In this document: piece by piece, positions 1-8,120 of the stretch
Layout of the letters: every line of letters begins with the position of its first letter
How positions within the stretch are numbered: the stretch's first letter is position 1
DNA from: Paenibacillus ottowii
GTDB lineage: Bacteria > Bacillota > Bacilli > Paenibacillales > Paenibacillaceae
DNA: 64,000 nucleotides
Reading direction: 5' to 3'
NCBI RefSeq assembly: GCF_006874425.1
Contig: NZ_VIJZ01000007.1
Span: forward strand, 248,001-312,000
Program-made: the position numbers and the translations under genes
The notes under the pieces: generated by a model
The model's database searches: none
What the model was told of the DNA's origin: nothing
The model's input: the letters and a program-made list of their open reading frames with translations, nothing else

Positions 1-182
1 GAAAACATGCGATTTGTCACAGTAGCTGCGTTTTTAACTATTTAATTTCAAAGCTTTAAGGTAAAATTTTCAAAAAATAAGTTTTGAATGTAAAAATACC
101 GTTCCAGTTGGTTATATTAAAAAATAACATACCTAATGAACCCAAATAACAAAGTAAGATAAATTCAGAGGAGATGAAGCAC

Positions 183-602
183 ATGGATACGGGTTCTTTC
201 CGTTTTCAATTTCGTGATCCGCAGCAAGCTGCACAAGCCTGTGAAACATTAAAGGAGATTGGTTACGCTGCTAGCACGAACGGTGATACAGGGCTAAGTG
301 TTCACGTCGAGAACCAGGATGTGCTGTCTGCATTAGAAATCTGCCAAGCTTATGAAGGAAGTATCATTGAGACGGGAGTTGTTACTTATCGTCCAGGTAA
401 TCAAAATAATGGTGTGCCAAATCCAGGCTATAGCCCGGAGGATTGGATTATTCCAGCGCACATCATCAATGAAGACTGGAGCGAGGCGTATAAAAGCGGT
501 TCTTCTCAAACGTTTACTAACACAGCACAAGAACACAACGTCAGCTCTGATCAACACCCGGAAGACGAAGTGGACGGTTTTTCGGGTAGCGTCCATACCT
601 GA
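183..602 (+). CDS. hypothetical small protein
   Basis: I do not recognise this 139-residue protein. It has no signal peptide or membrane segment. The N-terminal ~65 residues read like a compact alpha/beta domain, with a phenylalanine-rich first strand, a helix containing AAQACETLKEIGY, then a strand. The C-terminal half is polar and probably disordered (Gly/Asn/Ser/His-rich). The ATG at 183 is chosen over the ATG at 174 because the GAGGAG ribosome site at 168-173 abuts the first ATG but lies 9 bases from the second. It is a single-gene unit closed by a terminator at 638-686. It may relate to spore or surface proteins because the next operon is spore-coat-like, but that is only context. Confidence 0.7.
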   Translation: MDTGSFRFQFRDPQQAAQACETLKEIGYAASTNGDTGLSVHVENQDVLSALEICQAYEGSIIETGVVTYRPGNQNNGVPNPGYSPEDWIIPAHIINEDWSEAYKSGSSQTFTNTAQEHNVSSDQHPEDEVDGFSGSVHT

Positions 603-637
603 ATAATGCTGTCTTCCCTGGCTGCTCACTTTGGTAT

Positions 638-686
638 AAAAGGTTCCTTCAAAAACCATGACTGATGGTTTGAAGGGGCCTTTTTG
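638..686 (+). terminator. rho-independent terminator
   Basis: A long stem pairs the AAGGTTCCTTCAAA arm with the TTTGAAGGGGCCTT arm around a short loop and is followed by a T run. It closes the small gene ending at 602. Confidence 0.8.
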
Positions 687-798
687 CATATGAGGAACAG
701 CCGAAAAGGGTATTGTGAAAACCTTCGGTTCTTGGATCATGCATAAGGGCAATACTCCTAGGAAATAACATAAGAAGTTCAGAAAGGAGGTTATGATC

Positions 799-984
799 TT
801 GCAAAAACTCGGAGTTCACGAAAAGTTGGAATTGCATGAGCTGCTTACGTTTAAAACGACTTGTATGACAAAAACTCAAGCCATGCTTCCTTTAGTCTCA
901 GATTCAAATTTAAAAAATATTTTACAGCAGGACGTCAGCGGCGGTACACAAGATATTCAACAGCTTAAAAATCTGCTTGTATAG
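799..984 (+). CDS. small protein co-transcribed with CotF-like gene
   Basis: A 61-residue polar, helical protein with the segment KLELHELLTFKTTC near its N-terminus. The TTG at 799 sits 8 bases after an AAGGAGG site (784-790). An in-frame ATG at 793 is only 2 bases from that site and is less likely. It ends 16 bases before the CotF-like gene at 1001, so the two form one operon. Its length and helical content suggest a short companion of CotF-type spore coat proteins, whose usual fold is a helical bundle. That is inference, and no family motif is certain. Confidence 0.65.
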   Translation: MQKLGVHEKLELHELLTFKTTCMTKTQAMLPLVSDSNLKNILQQDVSGGTQDIQQLKNLLV

Positions 985-1000
985 TTTAAGGAGGATTAAC

Positions 1001-1300
1001 GTGAGTTCTTTTACCGAGAATATGAACAGTACGAACCCCATGACTGATCAGGTGATTGCTGCCGATCTGTTAATTGCAGCTAAAAGTGGGATCAAAAACT
1101 ACGCTGCGGCTTTAACAGAGTCCACTAGCCCGGAAGTTCGAAATGTCCTTTGTGACCAATTGAGCAAAGCTGTTAATCTTCATGAGCAAATTTTTAATTA
1201 TATGAAGGACAATGGTTATTACAACGCCTATGATCCGGATCAGCAAATTCAAATGGACATTCAAAATGCAGACAAGGCACTTTCTTCATCCAAAAAGTGA
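1001..1300 (+). CDS. spore coat protein, CotF family
   Basis: A 99-residue helical protein with MTDQVIAADLLIAAKSGIKNYAAALTE followed by a second helix ending in HEQIFNYMKDNGYYNAYDP. This layout (a TDQ start, an AADLL helix and a closing MKEKGWYNAYDP-type segment) is characteristic of the CotF-like coat proteins of Bacillus and Paenibacillus. These are made in the mother cell and deposited on the spore. The GTG start at 1001 follows AAGGAGG with good spacing. It is the second gene of a two-gene operon and is followed by a strong terminator. A sigma-E or sigma-K promoter would be expected but I did not identify one. Confidence 0.8.
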   Translation: MSSFTENMNSTNPMTDQVIAADLLIAAKSGIKNYAAALTESTSPEVRNVLCDQLSKAVNLHEQIFNYMKDNGYYNAYDPDQQIQMDIQNADKALSSSKK

Positions 1301-1351
1301 GCCGTTAAAGTCAACGGAACAAAATTAACGATGTAGCTACAATGATACCTT

Positions 1352-1391
1352 AAAAGAAGCACCAGCATGCCAGTTTGCTGGTGCTTCTTTT
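1352..1391. terminator. strong bidirectional terminator
   Basis: A perfect stem pairs AAAAGAAGCACCAGCA with its complement around an 8-base loop and is flanked by A and T runs. It closes the CotF-like operon. Confidence 0.9.
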
Positions 1392-1490
1392 ATTACATTG
1401 AATTAACATTCACATGAAATATAGAGAAGAAGGCAATCATAAAGCAACAAGAAATTAGGTCTCAAAATTCAGAATAGGGTGATTTTCTTC

Positions 1491-2831
1491 ATGGGCAAGT
1501 CTTCAGCGGGCAACCAAAAAGATCAAAAACTAAAATGGTGGCAACTAAGCTTGTTAGGAGTTGCGGGTACCATCGGTACAGGGTATTTCCTGGGGTCCAG
1601 TTTAGCGATTTCCATTGGTGGTCCAGCCGTGCTGATTGCTTACTTCTTGGCAGCAGTCGGAACGTATGTAGTGTTTGATGCCCTTTCACGCATGACGGCT
1701 GACCATCCAGAGGAAGGCTCTTTCCGTTCCTACGCCCAAAAAGCCTTTGGCAATTGGGCAGGCTTTGGCAGTGGCTGGGTGTATTGGTTTTCGGAATTGC
1801 TTATCAATGGGAGCCAGCTAACCGCCTTGTCTATATTTGCACGTTTTTGGTTTCCTCAGGTACCCATGTGGATTTTTGCGGCAGGCTTCGGGCTCTTAGG
1901 ACTTGTGATTGTTTTTTTTGGCAATAAGGGTTTTGACCGGGTGGAAAATGTGCTCGCCATCATTAAAATAGCGGCTCTGGTGATGTTTTTGGTCTTAGCG
2001 GTTGCCCTTTTGGCAGGCTGGATTGAAGGAGGAAAATATAATCCGAAGTTCCCCCTGAGCTACAAAAACTTTTTTCCAACCGGTGGCATAGGATTATGGT
2101 CATCTTTTATTTTTGCTTTTTATGCATATGGAGGTATTGAAGTGCTCGGAATTATGTCCAACCGACTTCAAAACCCGGAGGAAGCACCCAAAGCAGGAAA
2201 GGTCATGCTGATTACGCTGGCTGCAGTGTATGTGCTTTCGATTGGGCTGGCTGTGTCCATGGTACCATTAAGTGCCTTTAATCCGAAGGAAAGTCCCTTT
2301 GTACTTGCGCTCAGCAGCGATCATCTGGCCTTTGTGCCTCATTTGTTTAACGGAGTCCTTATTATTGCTGGATTCTCCACGATGACAGCATCGCTATATG
2401 CAGAGACCTCGATGATGATTACGCTGGCCCAAAAAGGAGATGCGCCCACACTTTTTTCGCGGAAGTGGAAGGACAAATATCCGCTTTATGCACTCAGCCT
2501 GATTTCTGTCGGATTAATCTCAGCAATTGTATTATCGGTGCTATTACCAGGAAAGGTATATGAATATATCACCACAGCTGCGGGCTTGATGCTGTTGTAT
2601 AACTGGTGCTTTATTTTGCTGTCTTCAGGTAAGTTATTGGAATCAAGCACATCGAGCAATATTAAACGCTGGATTGGATTATTGCTGATCGCCTTGGCTG
2701 TGGTCGGGGCCTTTTTTCATAAGCTTAGCCGCCCAGGGGTTTACATTAGCTTACTGCTGGTTTTGCTCATTGCAATATGTGACCTCATTGTACAATGGGT
2801 CCGCCGAAAGAAGACCAAGAAGTCTCGGTAA
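1491..2831 (+). CDS. amino acid permease, APC superfamily
   Basis: A 446-residue integral membrane protein with about 12 hydrophobic segments. The first helix carries GTIGTGYFLGSS, the substrate and cation site signature of amino acid permeases of the APC superfamily, preceded by a lysine/tryptophan-rich amphipathic entry. The C-terminus ends in a basic RRKKTKK stretch, as expected for the cytoplasmic side. It probably imports an amino acid by proton symport, but the substrate cannot be read from the sequence. The ATG at 1491 follows AGGGTG by 10 bases. A GTG at 1479 is also in frame but has no separated ribosome site. It converges with the LysE-type exporter, with 20 bases between the two stops. 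Confidence 0.85.
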   Translation: MGKSSAGNQKDQKLKWWQLSLLGVAGTIGTGYFLGSSLAISIGGPAVLIAYFLAAVGTYVVFDALSRMTADHPEEGSFRSYAQKAFGNWAGFGSGWVYWFSELLINGSQLTALSIFARFWFPQVPMWIFAAGFGLLGLVIVFFGNKGFDRVENVLAIIKIAALVMFLVLAVALLAGWIEGGKYNPKFPLSYKNFFPTGGIGLWSSFIFAFYAYGGIEVLGIMSNRLQNPEEAPKAGKVMLITLAAVYVLSIGLAVSMVPLSAFNPKESPFVLALSSDHLAFVPHLFNGVLIIAGFSTMTASLYAETSMMITLAQKGDAPTLFSRKWKDKYPLYALSLISVGLISAIVLSVLLPGKVYEYITTAAGLMLLYNWCFILLSSGKLLESSTSSNIKRWIGLLLIALAVVGAFFHKLSRPGVYISLLLVLLIAICDLIVQWVRRKKTKKSR

Positions 2832-2851
2832 TTTTGTCAGGGAGTCCAGTA

Positions 2852-3484
2852 TTAGCGTAAAAAAAGCAATTGAAATGCATGTGCACCAAAATAAAAGCCA
2901 AAGCCTACAAGGGATAACCCCGACATCCAAGAGATGGTTTTAAGCAATCCGGGTTTGAGAAATCTACGGAAAACACTTGAAGCGGCTGCCATCGTCACAT
3001 CCCAGACCAGCACGCCTAATATAATCGCACCGCTGTAGACCAATAGCTGTTGTACTGGATATGTACTAGCGACATTAGCCAGTATGGACCCATAAATGCC
3101 AAGCCAGAAAAGGATGGAGAGAGGATTAAATAACGACATCAGGAAGCCTGCTACAAAGGAGTTGGTCAGGGTATTCCCGTTTCCCCTTAATTCGGATTCT
3201 GAAATGACACCAGCATTTTTGATGCTTTCAAGGCCCGTATATACAAGCACAAAAAAACCAAACAGCCATAAAAAAGCTTTGACAAACGGGGAATTAAGAA
3301 GGTGAATCATTCCCAAATAGACAAGCATCATATAGATAATGTCTGCTGTGATTGCACCTAGCCCAATAAACCAGGCATGCCAAAATCCATTCTTAATACC
3401 TCGATCCAACTGTGCGGCATTGATGGGTCCAATGGGAGCGGAAAGTGACAGACCCAGAAAAATATACCCGATAAATGTATGAAT
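2852..3484 (-). CDS. LysE-type amino acid exporter with ATT start
   Basis: A 210-residue membrane protein of the LysE/RhtB export family with about six hydrophobic segments. The family signature at the N-terminus (LGLSLSAPIGPINAAQ) and the following GFWHAWFIGLGAI helix are present. The longest ORF with a standard start begins at a TTG at 3409, but this removes the signature and half of the first helix. The open frame continues to an in-frame TAA upstream of the ribosome site. The only initiation codon properly spaced from the AAGGAGG site (complement of 3493-3499) is an ATT at 3484-3482, 8 bases downstream. The protein resembles Bacillus YisU. Its substrate is unknown but may be an amino acid, given the convergent amino acid permease. 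Confidence 0.8.
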   Translation of the reverse strand: MHTFIGYIFLGLSLSAPIGPINAAQLDRGIKNGFWHAWFIGLGAITADIIYMMLVYLGMIHLLNSPFVKAFLWLFGFFVLVYTGLESIKNAGVISESELRGNGNTLTNSFVAGFLMSLFNPLSILFWLGIYGSILANVASTYPVQQLLVYSGAIILGVLVWDVTMAAASSVFRRFLKPGLLKTISWMSGLSLVGFGFYFGAHAFQLLFLR

Positions 3485-3642
3485 GGTGCTTTCCTCCTTG
3501 ATTGTTTATGGGATGTTATGTATTTGTCTAATATAGTTTATTCGGACAAACCTCTGTGTAAGACCATATTTTTTGTGCGTATAGGGTAGGCTTAGCCGCG
3601 TAATGTGTACTGACCCAATGAAGTGAAACCAATCCGAAAAGG

Positions 3643-3681
3643 AGCTTTAATCCTTAACACAAAAGGGTTAGAGCTTTTTTT
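3643..3681 (+). terminator. orphan terminator hairpin upstream of frl promoter
   Basis: A 13-bp stem with two G-U pairs (AGCTTTAATCCTT with AAGGGTTAGAGCT) is followed by seven Ts. It reads on the + strand, but no + strand gene lies upstream; the LysE gene is transcribed away. It may end a short leader or non-coding transcript, or shield frlB from read-through. Confidence 0.65.
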
Positions 3682-3692
3682 AATGAAGGGGC

Positions 3693-3721
3693 TTGACACT
3701 TTTATTGAAAGCGCTTATATT
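3693..3721 (+). promoter_or_regulatory. frlB promoter with overlapping cre-like site
   Basis: A near-consensus sigma-A promoter: TTGACA at 3693-3698, a 17-base spacer, and TATATT at 3716-3721. A cre-like sequence TGAAAGCGCTTATA (3706-3719) overlaps the spacer and the -10 box. CcpA binding there would block transcription, so the cluster should be glucose-repressed. The FrlR-type palindrome follows about 20 bases downstream. Confidence 0.75.
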
Positions 3722-3740
3722 TATCTCGTAAACAATACGT

Positions 3741-3756
3741 TATATAACGTTATATA
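3741..3756. promoter_or_regulatory. probable FrlR operator 1
   Basis: A perfect 16-bp palindrome, TATATAACGTTATATA, just downstream of the frlB promoter. The same 14-bp core, ATATAACGTTATAT, recurs at 5647-5660 and 6471-6484, once before each transcription unit of this cluster. GntR/HutC regulators bind such short dyads, so FrlR is the natural candidate. Confidence 0.75.
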
Positions 3757-3773
3757 AAAGGAGAGATAAACAC

Positions 3774-4742
3774 ATGAATGTACAACAGACGATTCAGACG
3801 ATCTATGAACAAGCGAATGGGAAGATTTCTGAGGTTTATTTGGTAGCCTGCGGGGGCTCACTAGTTGATATGTATCCTTCAAAATATTTTCTGGATAGTG
3901 AAGCAAAGAAGCTGGTAGCAGGGATGTATACAGCGAATGAGTTTGTACATGCGTTGCCCAAGCGATTGGGGGCACAATCCGTGGTCATCGTTTGTTCCCA
4001 CGGTGGAAATACTCCAGAATCAGTCGCAGCTGCTAAATCTGCCAAAGAGAAAGGTGCTTATACTATCGGCTTAACCCACAATAGTGAAGCGAATCTGCTC
4101 AACTATTCGGATTATTCCTTCCTTTACGAGTGGGGTGAAGAGAGCGATGTTAAAAACAATCCGATGGCCATTATTTTAGAGCTTACGGTTGAATTGCTTC
4201 AAATCGCTGAGGGCTATGTACATTACCCAGCCTTTCAGAACGGATTGGGGGCAATCAATGGCATTATTAACCGGGCCAAAGTCCAAGTTGAACCGCGTGC
4301 CCGTGTATTTGCTGACAGATACCGCAATGAAGAACTCTTTTATATCCTGACCAGCGGAGCGTCTTATGGACATGCTTATGGCTTTGCTATCTGCTCGCTG
4401 ATGGAAATGCAATGGCTTCACGCAGCTTCTATTCATTCCGGTGAATTCTTCCATGGACCGTTTGAAGTTACGGATAAGGAAACTCCGTTTATTCTAATGA
4501 TCAACGAAGGACGTACACGGGCGCTGGATGAGCGGGCACAGACTTTCCTGAATCAGTATGCCGAGAAAGTGGAAGTCATTGATGCGAAGGAGCTTGGCAT
4601 TGGAACAATTGCAGACGAAGTGGTAGAGTTTTTTAACCCGGTTTTATTTTACAGCATTGTATGTGTGTATCGTGAAGCACTCGCGAAAGTACGCAATCAC
4701 CCATTGGAAACTCGCCGTTATATGGGCAAAGTAGCTTACTAA
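3774..4742 (+). CDS. frlB: fructoselysine-6-phosphate deglycase, SIS domain
   Basis: A 322-residue cytoplasmic protein with two sugar-isomerase (SIS) domains. The first contains VYLVACGGSLVDMYPSKYFLD and VVIVCSHGGNTPES, where the SxGGxTxE-type loop binds the sugar phosphate. The second contains YGHAYGFAICSLMEMQWLHAASIHSGEFFHGPFE, matching the deglycase/GlmS-like catalytic region. FrlB converts fructoselysine-6-phosphate to glucose-6-phosphate and lysine, the last step of Amadori-product use. It is 28 bases upstream of frlD and clearly in the same operon. Its length matches Bacillus FrlB (YurP). The promoter, cre-like site and palindrome upstream predict induction by substrate and glucose repression. 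Confidence 0.88.
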   Translation: MNVQQTIQTIYEQANGKISEVYLVACGGSLVDMYPSKYFLDSEAKKLVAGMYTANEFVHALPKRLGAQSVVIVCSHGGNTPESVAAAKSAKEKGAYTIGLTHNSEANLLNYSDYSFLYEWGEESDVKNNPMAIILELTVELLQIAEGYVHYPAFQNGLGAINGIINRAKVQVEPRARVFADRYRNEELFYILTSGASYGHAYGFAICSLMEMQWLHAASIHSGEFFHGPFEVTDKETPFILMINEGRTRALDERAQTFLNQYAEKVEVIDAKELGIGTIADEVVEFFNPVLFYSIVCVYREALAKVRNHPLETRRYMGKVAY

Positions 4743-4770
4743 GCGCACCTACCAACAGGAGGAAACCATC

Positions 4771-5583
4771 ATGAAGGTTTTAGGCATTGGCGATAATGTG
4801 GTAGATAAATATGTTCATCTCCGCCTGATGTACCCTGGTGGCAATGCACTTAATTTCAGTGTGTTTGCCAAAAAAGCGGGAGTGGATGCAGCCTTTATAG
4901 GCGTGTTCGGGGACGATCACGAAGCGCGGCACGTAGAACACACCCTGCGTGAGCTCGACATCGACATTTCACGGTGCAGATATCACAGCGGTGAGAACGG
5001 CTGTGCACGGGTAACCCTCGAAGACGGAGACAGAGTATTTCTGGGCAGTAATGAGGGGGGAGTAACACGTCTCCATCCATTGGAACTGAGCGAAGAGGAC
5101 AAAGATTATCTTGGCGGATTCGACCTTATTCATACAGGTTTGTACAGTCATACAGGCCACTTGCTGCCTGAGTTGGAGGCGCTGAGCATCCCAATTTCTT
5201 TTGATTTCTCAGATGATTTTACAGATTCACAGGTAGAACAATTTATTAAGCATGCCGATTTCGCTTTTTTCTCTTGCAGCCATATGACGGATGAAGAGAC
5301 ACAGAATTATATCCGCTCCAAGCGAATAAAAGAGGGTCAAATTCTGGTCGCCACACGTGGCGGTGACCGATCCATCGCCTATGATGGTACGAAGTTCTAT
5401 TTTCAAATGCCTGATTCCGTTGAGGCTGTGGATACTATGGGGGCAGGCGACTCTTATATAACTGCTTTTTTACTGAGCTTTTTGGAAAAAGGCAACATAC
5501 AGGCTGCTATGGCAGAAGGCTCAAGGCTTGCCGCCCAGAGTTGCCTGGTAGAAGGCTCCTTTGGTTACGGCGTTCATTATTGA
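4771..5583 (+). CDS. frlD: fructoselysine 6-kinase, PfkB family
   Basis: A 270-residue PfkB/ribokinase-family kinase. The N-terminal GIGDNVVDKYVHL and YPGGNALNFSVFAKKAG motif (substrate-binding GGN) and the C-terminal DTMGAGDSYITAFL motif are present. The last Asp of GAGD, about residue 227, is the expected catalytic base. It phosphorylates C6 of the fructosamine sugar so that FrlB can cleave it. The order frlB-frlD with a short gap matches the known pathway. A conventional RBS (AGGAGG) precedes the ATG at 4771. The exact amine partner (lysine or another amino acid) cannot be read from the sequence. Confidence 0.88.
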   Translation: MKVLGIGDNVVDKYVHLRLMYPGGNALNFSVFAKKAGVDAAFIGVFGDDHEARHVEHTLRELDIDISRCRYHSGENGCARVTLEDGDRVFLGSNEGGVTRLHPLELSEEDKDYLGGFDLIHTGLYSHTGHLLPELEALSIPISFDFSDDFTDSQVEQFIKHADFAFFSCSHMTDEETQNYIRSKRIKEGQILVATRGGDRSIAYDGTKFYFQMPDSVEAVDTMGAGDSYITAFLLSFLEKGNIQAAMAEGSRLAAQSCLVEGSFGYGVHY

Positions 5584-5646
5584 CGATCCTTCTCGAATAT
5601 CTTCACTTGTAAGAATATGTAACCTTTGATACTCTAAGTGAGAGTG

Positions 5647-5660
5647 ATATAACGTTATAT
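5647..5660. promoter_or_regulatory. probable FrlR operator 2
   Basis: The 14-bp palindrome ATATAACGTTATAT, identical to the core at 3742-3755, lies 18 bases before the frlR start codon. This suggests autoregulation. Confidence 0.75.
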
Positions 5661-5678
5661 GACAAGTGAGGGTACATT

Positions 5679-6392
5679 ATGTTGAATTCAGACCAAGCCG
5701 AGCCATTATATATTCAATTACAAAAAGCGGTCAAAACCGCTATTCATAATGGAACATTTACGCAAGGAAGCCGTATACCGACCGAAACAGAGCTAAGCGA
5801 GATGTATAATGTTAGTCGGATTACCGTAAGGAAAGCAATTGCCGAATTGGTTCATGAAGGTTATCTGACCAAACGTCAGGGAAAAGGCACCTTTGTCAAT
5901 ATACCCAAAATTGGACGGAAGATTGAGCATGTGATCAGCTTTACGGCGGCATGCAAATCCAATGGACTCTCTTCACACAGTGAGATAACAAAACGTGAAA
6001 TCATAGCAGCAGATGAGGAAATTGCACATCAATTGCAGTTGTCGCAGGGAGAAAAAGTGCTATATATCCAGCGTAAAAGATACGCAGATGATCGCCCTCT
6101 AATGCTGGAGAACAATTATTATCCTTATGAGCGGTTTGCCTTTCTAATGAACGAGCAATTGGAGGGGTCCGTATACGAACTGCTGCGGCAAAAATACGGC
6201 ATTGATCCTAACCAGCCGGGAGAGACGATATTACAAATTGCTTTGGCAGATGAATATCAGGCCAAGCAGCTGGAGACGGCGATCGGGCAGGCACTGTTTT
6301 ACATGCATACTATTATTTATGACCAGCATGGAAGCCCGGTTCATGTGGGAAAGCAGTACATCATCGGAGACCGCTACCAATTTTCCATATAA
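5679..6392 (+). CDS. frlR: GntR/HutC-family regulator of the frl cluster
   Basis: A 237-residue transcription factor. Residues ~5-75 form a GntR winged helix-turn-helix, with GSRIPTETELSEMYNVSRITVRKAIAELVHEGYLTKRQGKGTFV. Residues ~90-235 form a UTRA ligand domain, with LQLSQGEKVLYIQRKRYADDRPLMLENNYYP. UTRA regulators usually sense a phosphosugar, here plausibly fructoselysine-6-phosphate. It sits between frlBD and the amidohydrolase/transporter pair. Each of the three units has the same palindrome, so it probably controls all of them and itself. Bacillus FrlR (YurK) is the closest named relative by context. Confidence 0.87.
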   Translation: MLNSDQAEPLYIQLQKAVKTAIHNGTFTQGSRIPTETELSEMYNVSRITVRKAIAELVHEGYLTKRQGKGTFVNIPKIGRKIEHVISFTAACKSNGLSSHSEITKREIIAADEEIAHQLQLSQGEKVLYIQRKRYADDRPLMLENNYYPYERFAFLMNEQLEGSVYELLRQKYGIDPNQPGETILQIALADEYQAKQLETAIGQALFYMHTIIYDQHGSPVHVGKQYIIGDRYQFSI

Positions 6393-6429
6393 TTCACTAC
6401 CTGTTATGCAAGGTAGTTCAGGTACGTGT

Positions 6430-6466
6430 GGCTTCTGCTTCCATCCGATATGAGGAGAAGCAGAAG
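6430..6466 (+). terminator. hairpin after frlR
   Basis: An 11-bp perfect stem (GCTTCTGCTTC with GAAGCAGAAGC) and a 15-base loop, followed by only a weak TTT and then directly by the third FrlR-type palindrome. It is probably an inefficient terminator or mRNA-processing hairpin between frlR and the next gene. Confidence 0.55.
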
Positions 6467-6470
6467 CTTT

Positions 6471-6484
6471 GATATAACGTTATA
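6471..6484. promoter_or_regulatory. probable FrlR operator 3
   Basis: A third identical copy of ATATAACGTTATAT, 50 bases before the amidohydrolase start. It links the amidohydrolase/YfcC pair to the frl regulon. Confidence 0.75.
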
Positions 6485-6534
6485 TTACATCATGTGGTGT
6501 TAGATGAATCAATCAATCATGAGGTGATGATACT

Positions 6535-8118
6535 GTGCAAGGGGAAAAAGGTACATTAGCAGACAAAGTTTTACTCTCCAGAGCTATTTTTAATGGCTTG
6601 GACAATGAAGCTTCACCCGGGTTTGTTGCAGTACGAGGAGAACGTATTGCAGCAGTGGGGCGTCCGGAAGAGGCACAAGCCTGGATAGGAACGGAAACGG
6701 TTGTTTATGATCTGGGCGATGCCTTTATTATGCCGGGAATTCATGACAACCATGTATTTTTCACTGGATATATGTCAATGCATCGGGGCGTGGATCTTAC
6801 GCATACAGCTTCAAGTGAAGAAGCAGTGAAACTACTGCTGCAAGAGGCGAGCAACCTTCCGCCAGAAAGAGATGTAACCGCTTACGGTTGGAGCGAGGAA
6901 AGATGGGGGAAGCTGCCCGAGCAAAGCTTGTTGGATGGATTATTCCCCGACCGGGCGGTGGTCGCTATCAACCACAATAAAAGCTACTGCTGGATGAACC
7001 GATTGGCAGAGGAGAAATATCAATTTTCACCGGATCAATGCAGTGCTGAAGCACGCGCTTTACTGCTCCAAGCTATGATGCAGGACCACAGCCTTGTCCA
7101 ACAAGAGTTTATGGAGTTTTGCCGCCTGTTGGCTGCGCGAGGAGTTACTTCTATAAAAGATATCGGTTTTGACCGGCATAGCGAGCTGCTACCGATTCTA
7201 GAAGAATTGAAAGTAGCAGGTCAATTGCCACTCCGATTTCATTTCTCGCTGGAACCTGTTGTTGAACCGTTTGATATAGGCATTGGTATCAAGTATAAAG
7301 CACTTTATCATGGAGACCTTATACGTTTTCAAGGCTACAAGCTGATGCTTGACGGCGTTGTAGCAGATCATACAGGGGATATGCTGGAGCCTTACGCAGA
7401 TATGCCTGGAGTCAAGAATTTGAAGACGGTAGATTATGAAAGGATTGAAGCATCAGTTCTGGAAGCGGACAGCCAGGGGATCAAGTGCTGCCTCACTGCA
7501 GAAGGCGATGCTGCAATTCGTCAAGCAGTATCCATGATTGAAAAATGCCGCGTGCAGCAAGGCAATCACCTTATCAGACATTCGATCAGTGATCTGGAAT
7601 ATCCACATCCCGAAGACCTGACCAGAATGGGAGAAAATGAAATTTTTGCCGAGGTCTATGCCCAGATTCTGCTGCTGAACCCCTCTTACGAAGAGGCTTA
7701 TATGTCTATCGTGGCAGGCAAAGAGAATGAAAGCCGTTTTTATAATTATAAATCCATGCTGGAAGCTAACGTGCCGATAACTATAGGTACTGATTTGCCT
7801 TTATTTATCACCAGTGTCCCTGATTCGCTGTATGCAGCCTCTCACCGCTTATTCCCGGATGGCTCGCCTGCTGGAGGTTGGTATCCTGACCAAGGGATGC
7901 CGCCATCTGAAGTTTTAAAGGCATGGACCATTAATGGAGCCAAACATTGTTATATGGAAGAGGTTACAGGTACGCTGGAGGCTGGCAAATATGCTGATAT
8001 CGCCGTTTTTGATCGCGACCTCCTTAATGCATCCGCTGGCGTCATCAGGGATGCCCAAGTGATATTGACCATTATGGGAGGAACGGTTACGTATAACCAT
8101 TCTTGGAATGAGGGATAA
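6535..8118 (+). CDS. YtcJ-like metal-dependent amidohydrolase
   Basis: A 527-residue amidohydrolase-superfamily protein. The N-terminal beta-sandwich segment ends in VYDLGDAFIMPGIHDNHVFF, the position of the HxH-type metal site, here HDNH. The middle has GVTSIKDIGFD, and the C-terminal half has IRHSISDLEYP and ITIGTDLPL, with the closing GTLEAGKYADIAVFDRDL strand. The GTG start at 6535 follows GAGGTGAT. It ends 2 bases before the YfcC-type transporter, so the two are co-transcribed. Because it shares the cluster palindrome, it probably removes an acyl or amide group from an Amadori compound or its amine. That role is inferred. It is not part of the Bacillus subtilis frl operon. Confidence 0.82.
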   Translation: MQGEKGTLADKVLLSRAIFNGLDNEASPGFVAVRGERIAAVGRPEEAQAWIGTETVVYDLGDAFIMPGIHDNHVFFTGYMSMHRGVDLTHTASSEEAVKLLLQEASNLPPERDVTAYGWSEERWGKLPEQSLLDGLFPDRAVVAINHNKSYCWMNRLAEEKYQFSPDQCSAEARALLLQAMMQDHSLVQQEFMEFCRLLAARGVTSIKDIGFDRHSELLPILEELKVAGQLPLRFHFSLEPVVEPFDIGIGIKYKALYHGDLIRFQGYKLMLDGVVADHTGDMLEPYADMPGVKNLKTVDYERIEASVLEADSQGIKCCLTAEGDAAIRQAVSMIEKCRVQQGNHLIRHSISDLEYPHPEDLTRMGENEIFAEVYAQILLLNPSYEEAYMSIVAGKENESRFYNYKSMLEANVPITIGTDLPLFITSVPDSLYAASHRLFPDGSPAGGWYPDQGMPPSEVLKAWTINGAKHCYMEEVTGTLEAGKYADIAVFDRDLLNASAGVIRDAQVILTIMGGTVTYNHSWNEG

Positions 8119-8120
8119 AC

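Noticed and set aside
333..752. 139-residue minus frame over the first small gene
   Set aside because: It crosses the terminator at 638-686 and lacks an RBS, so it is a shadow frame.
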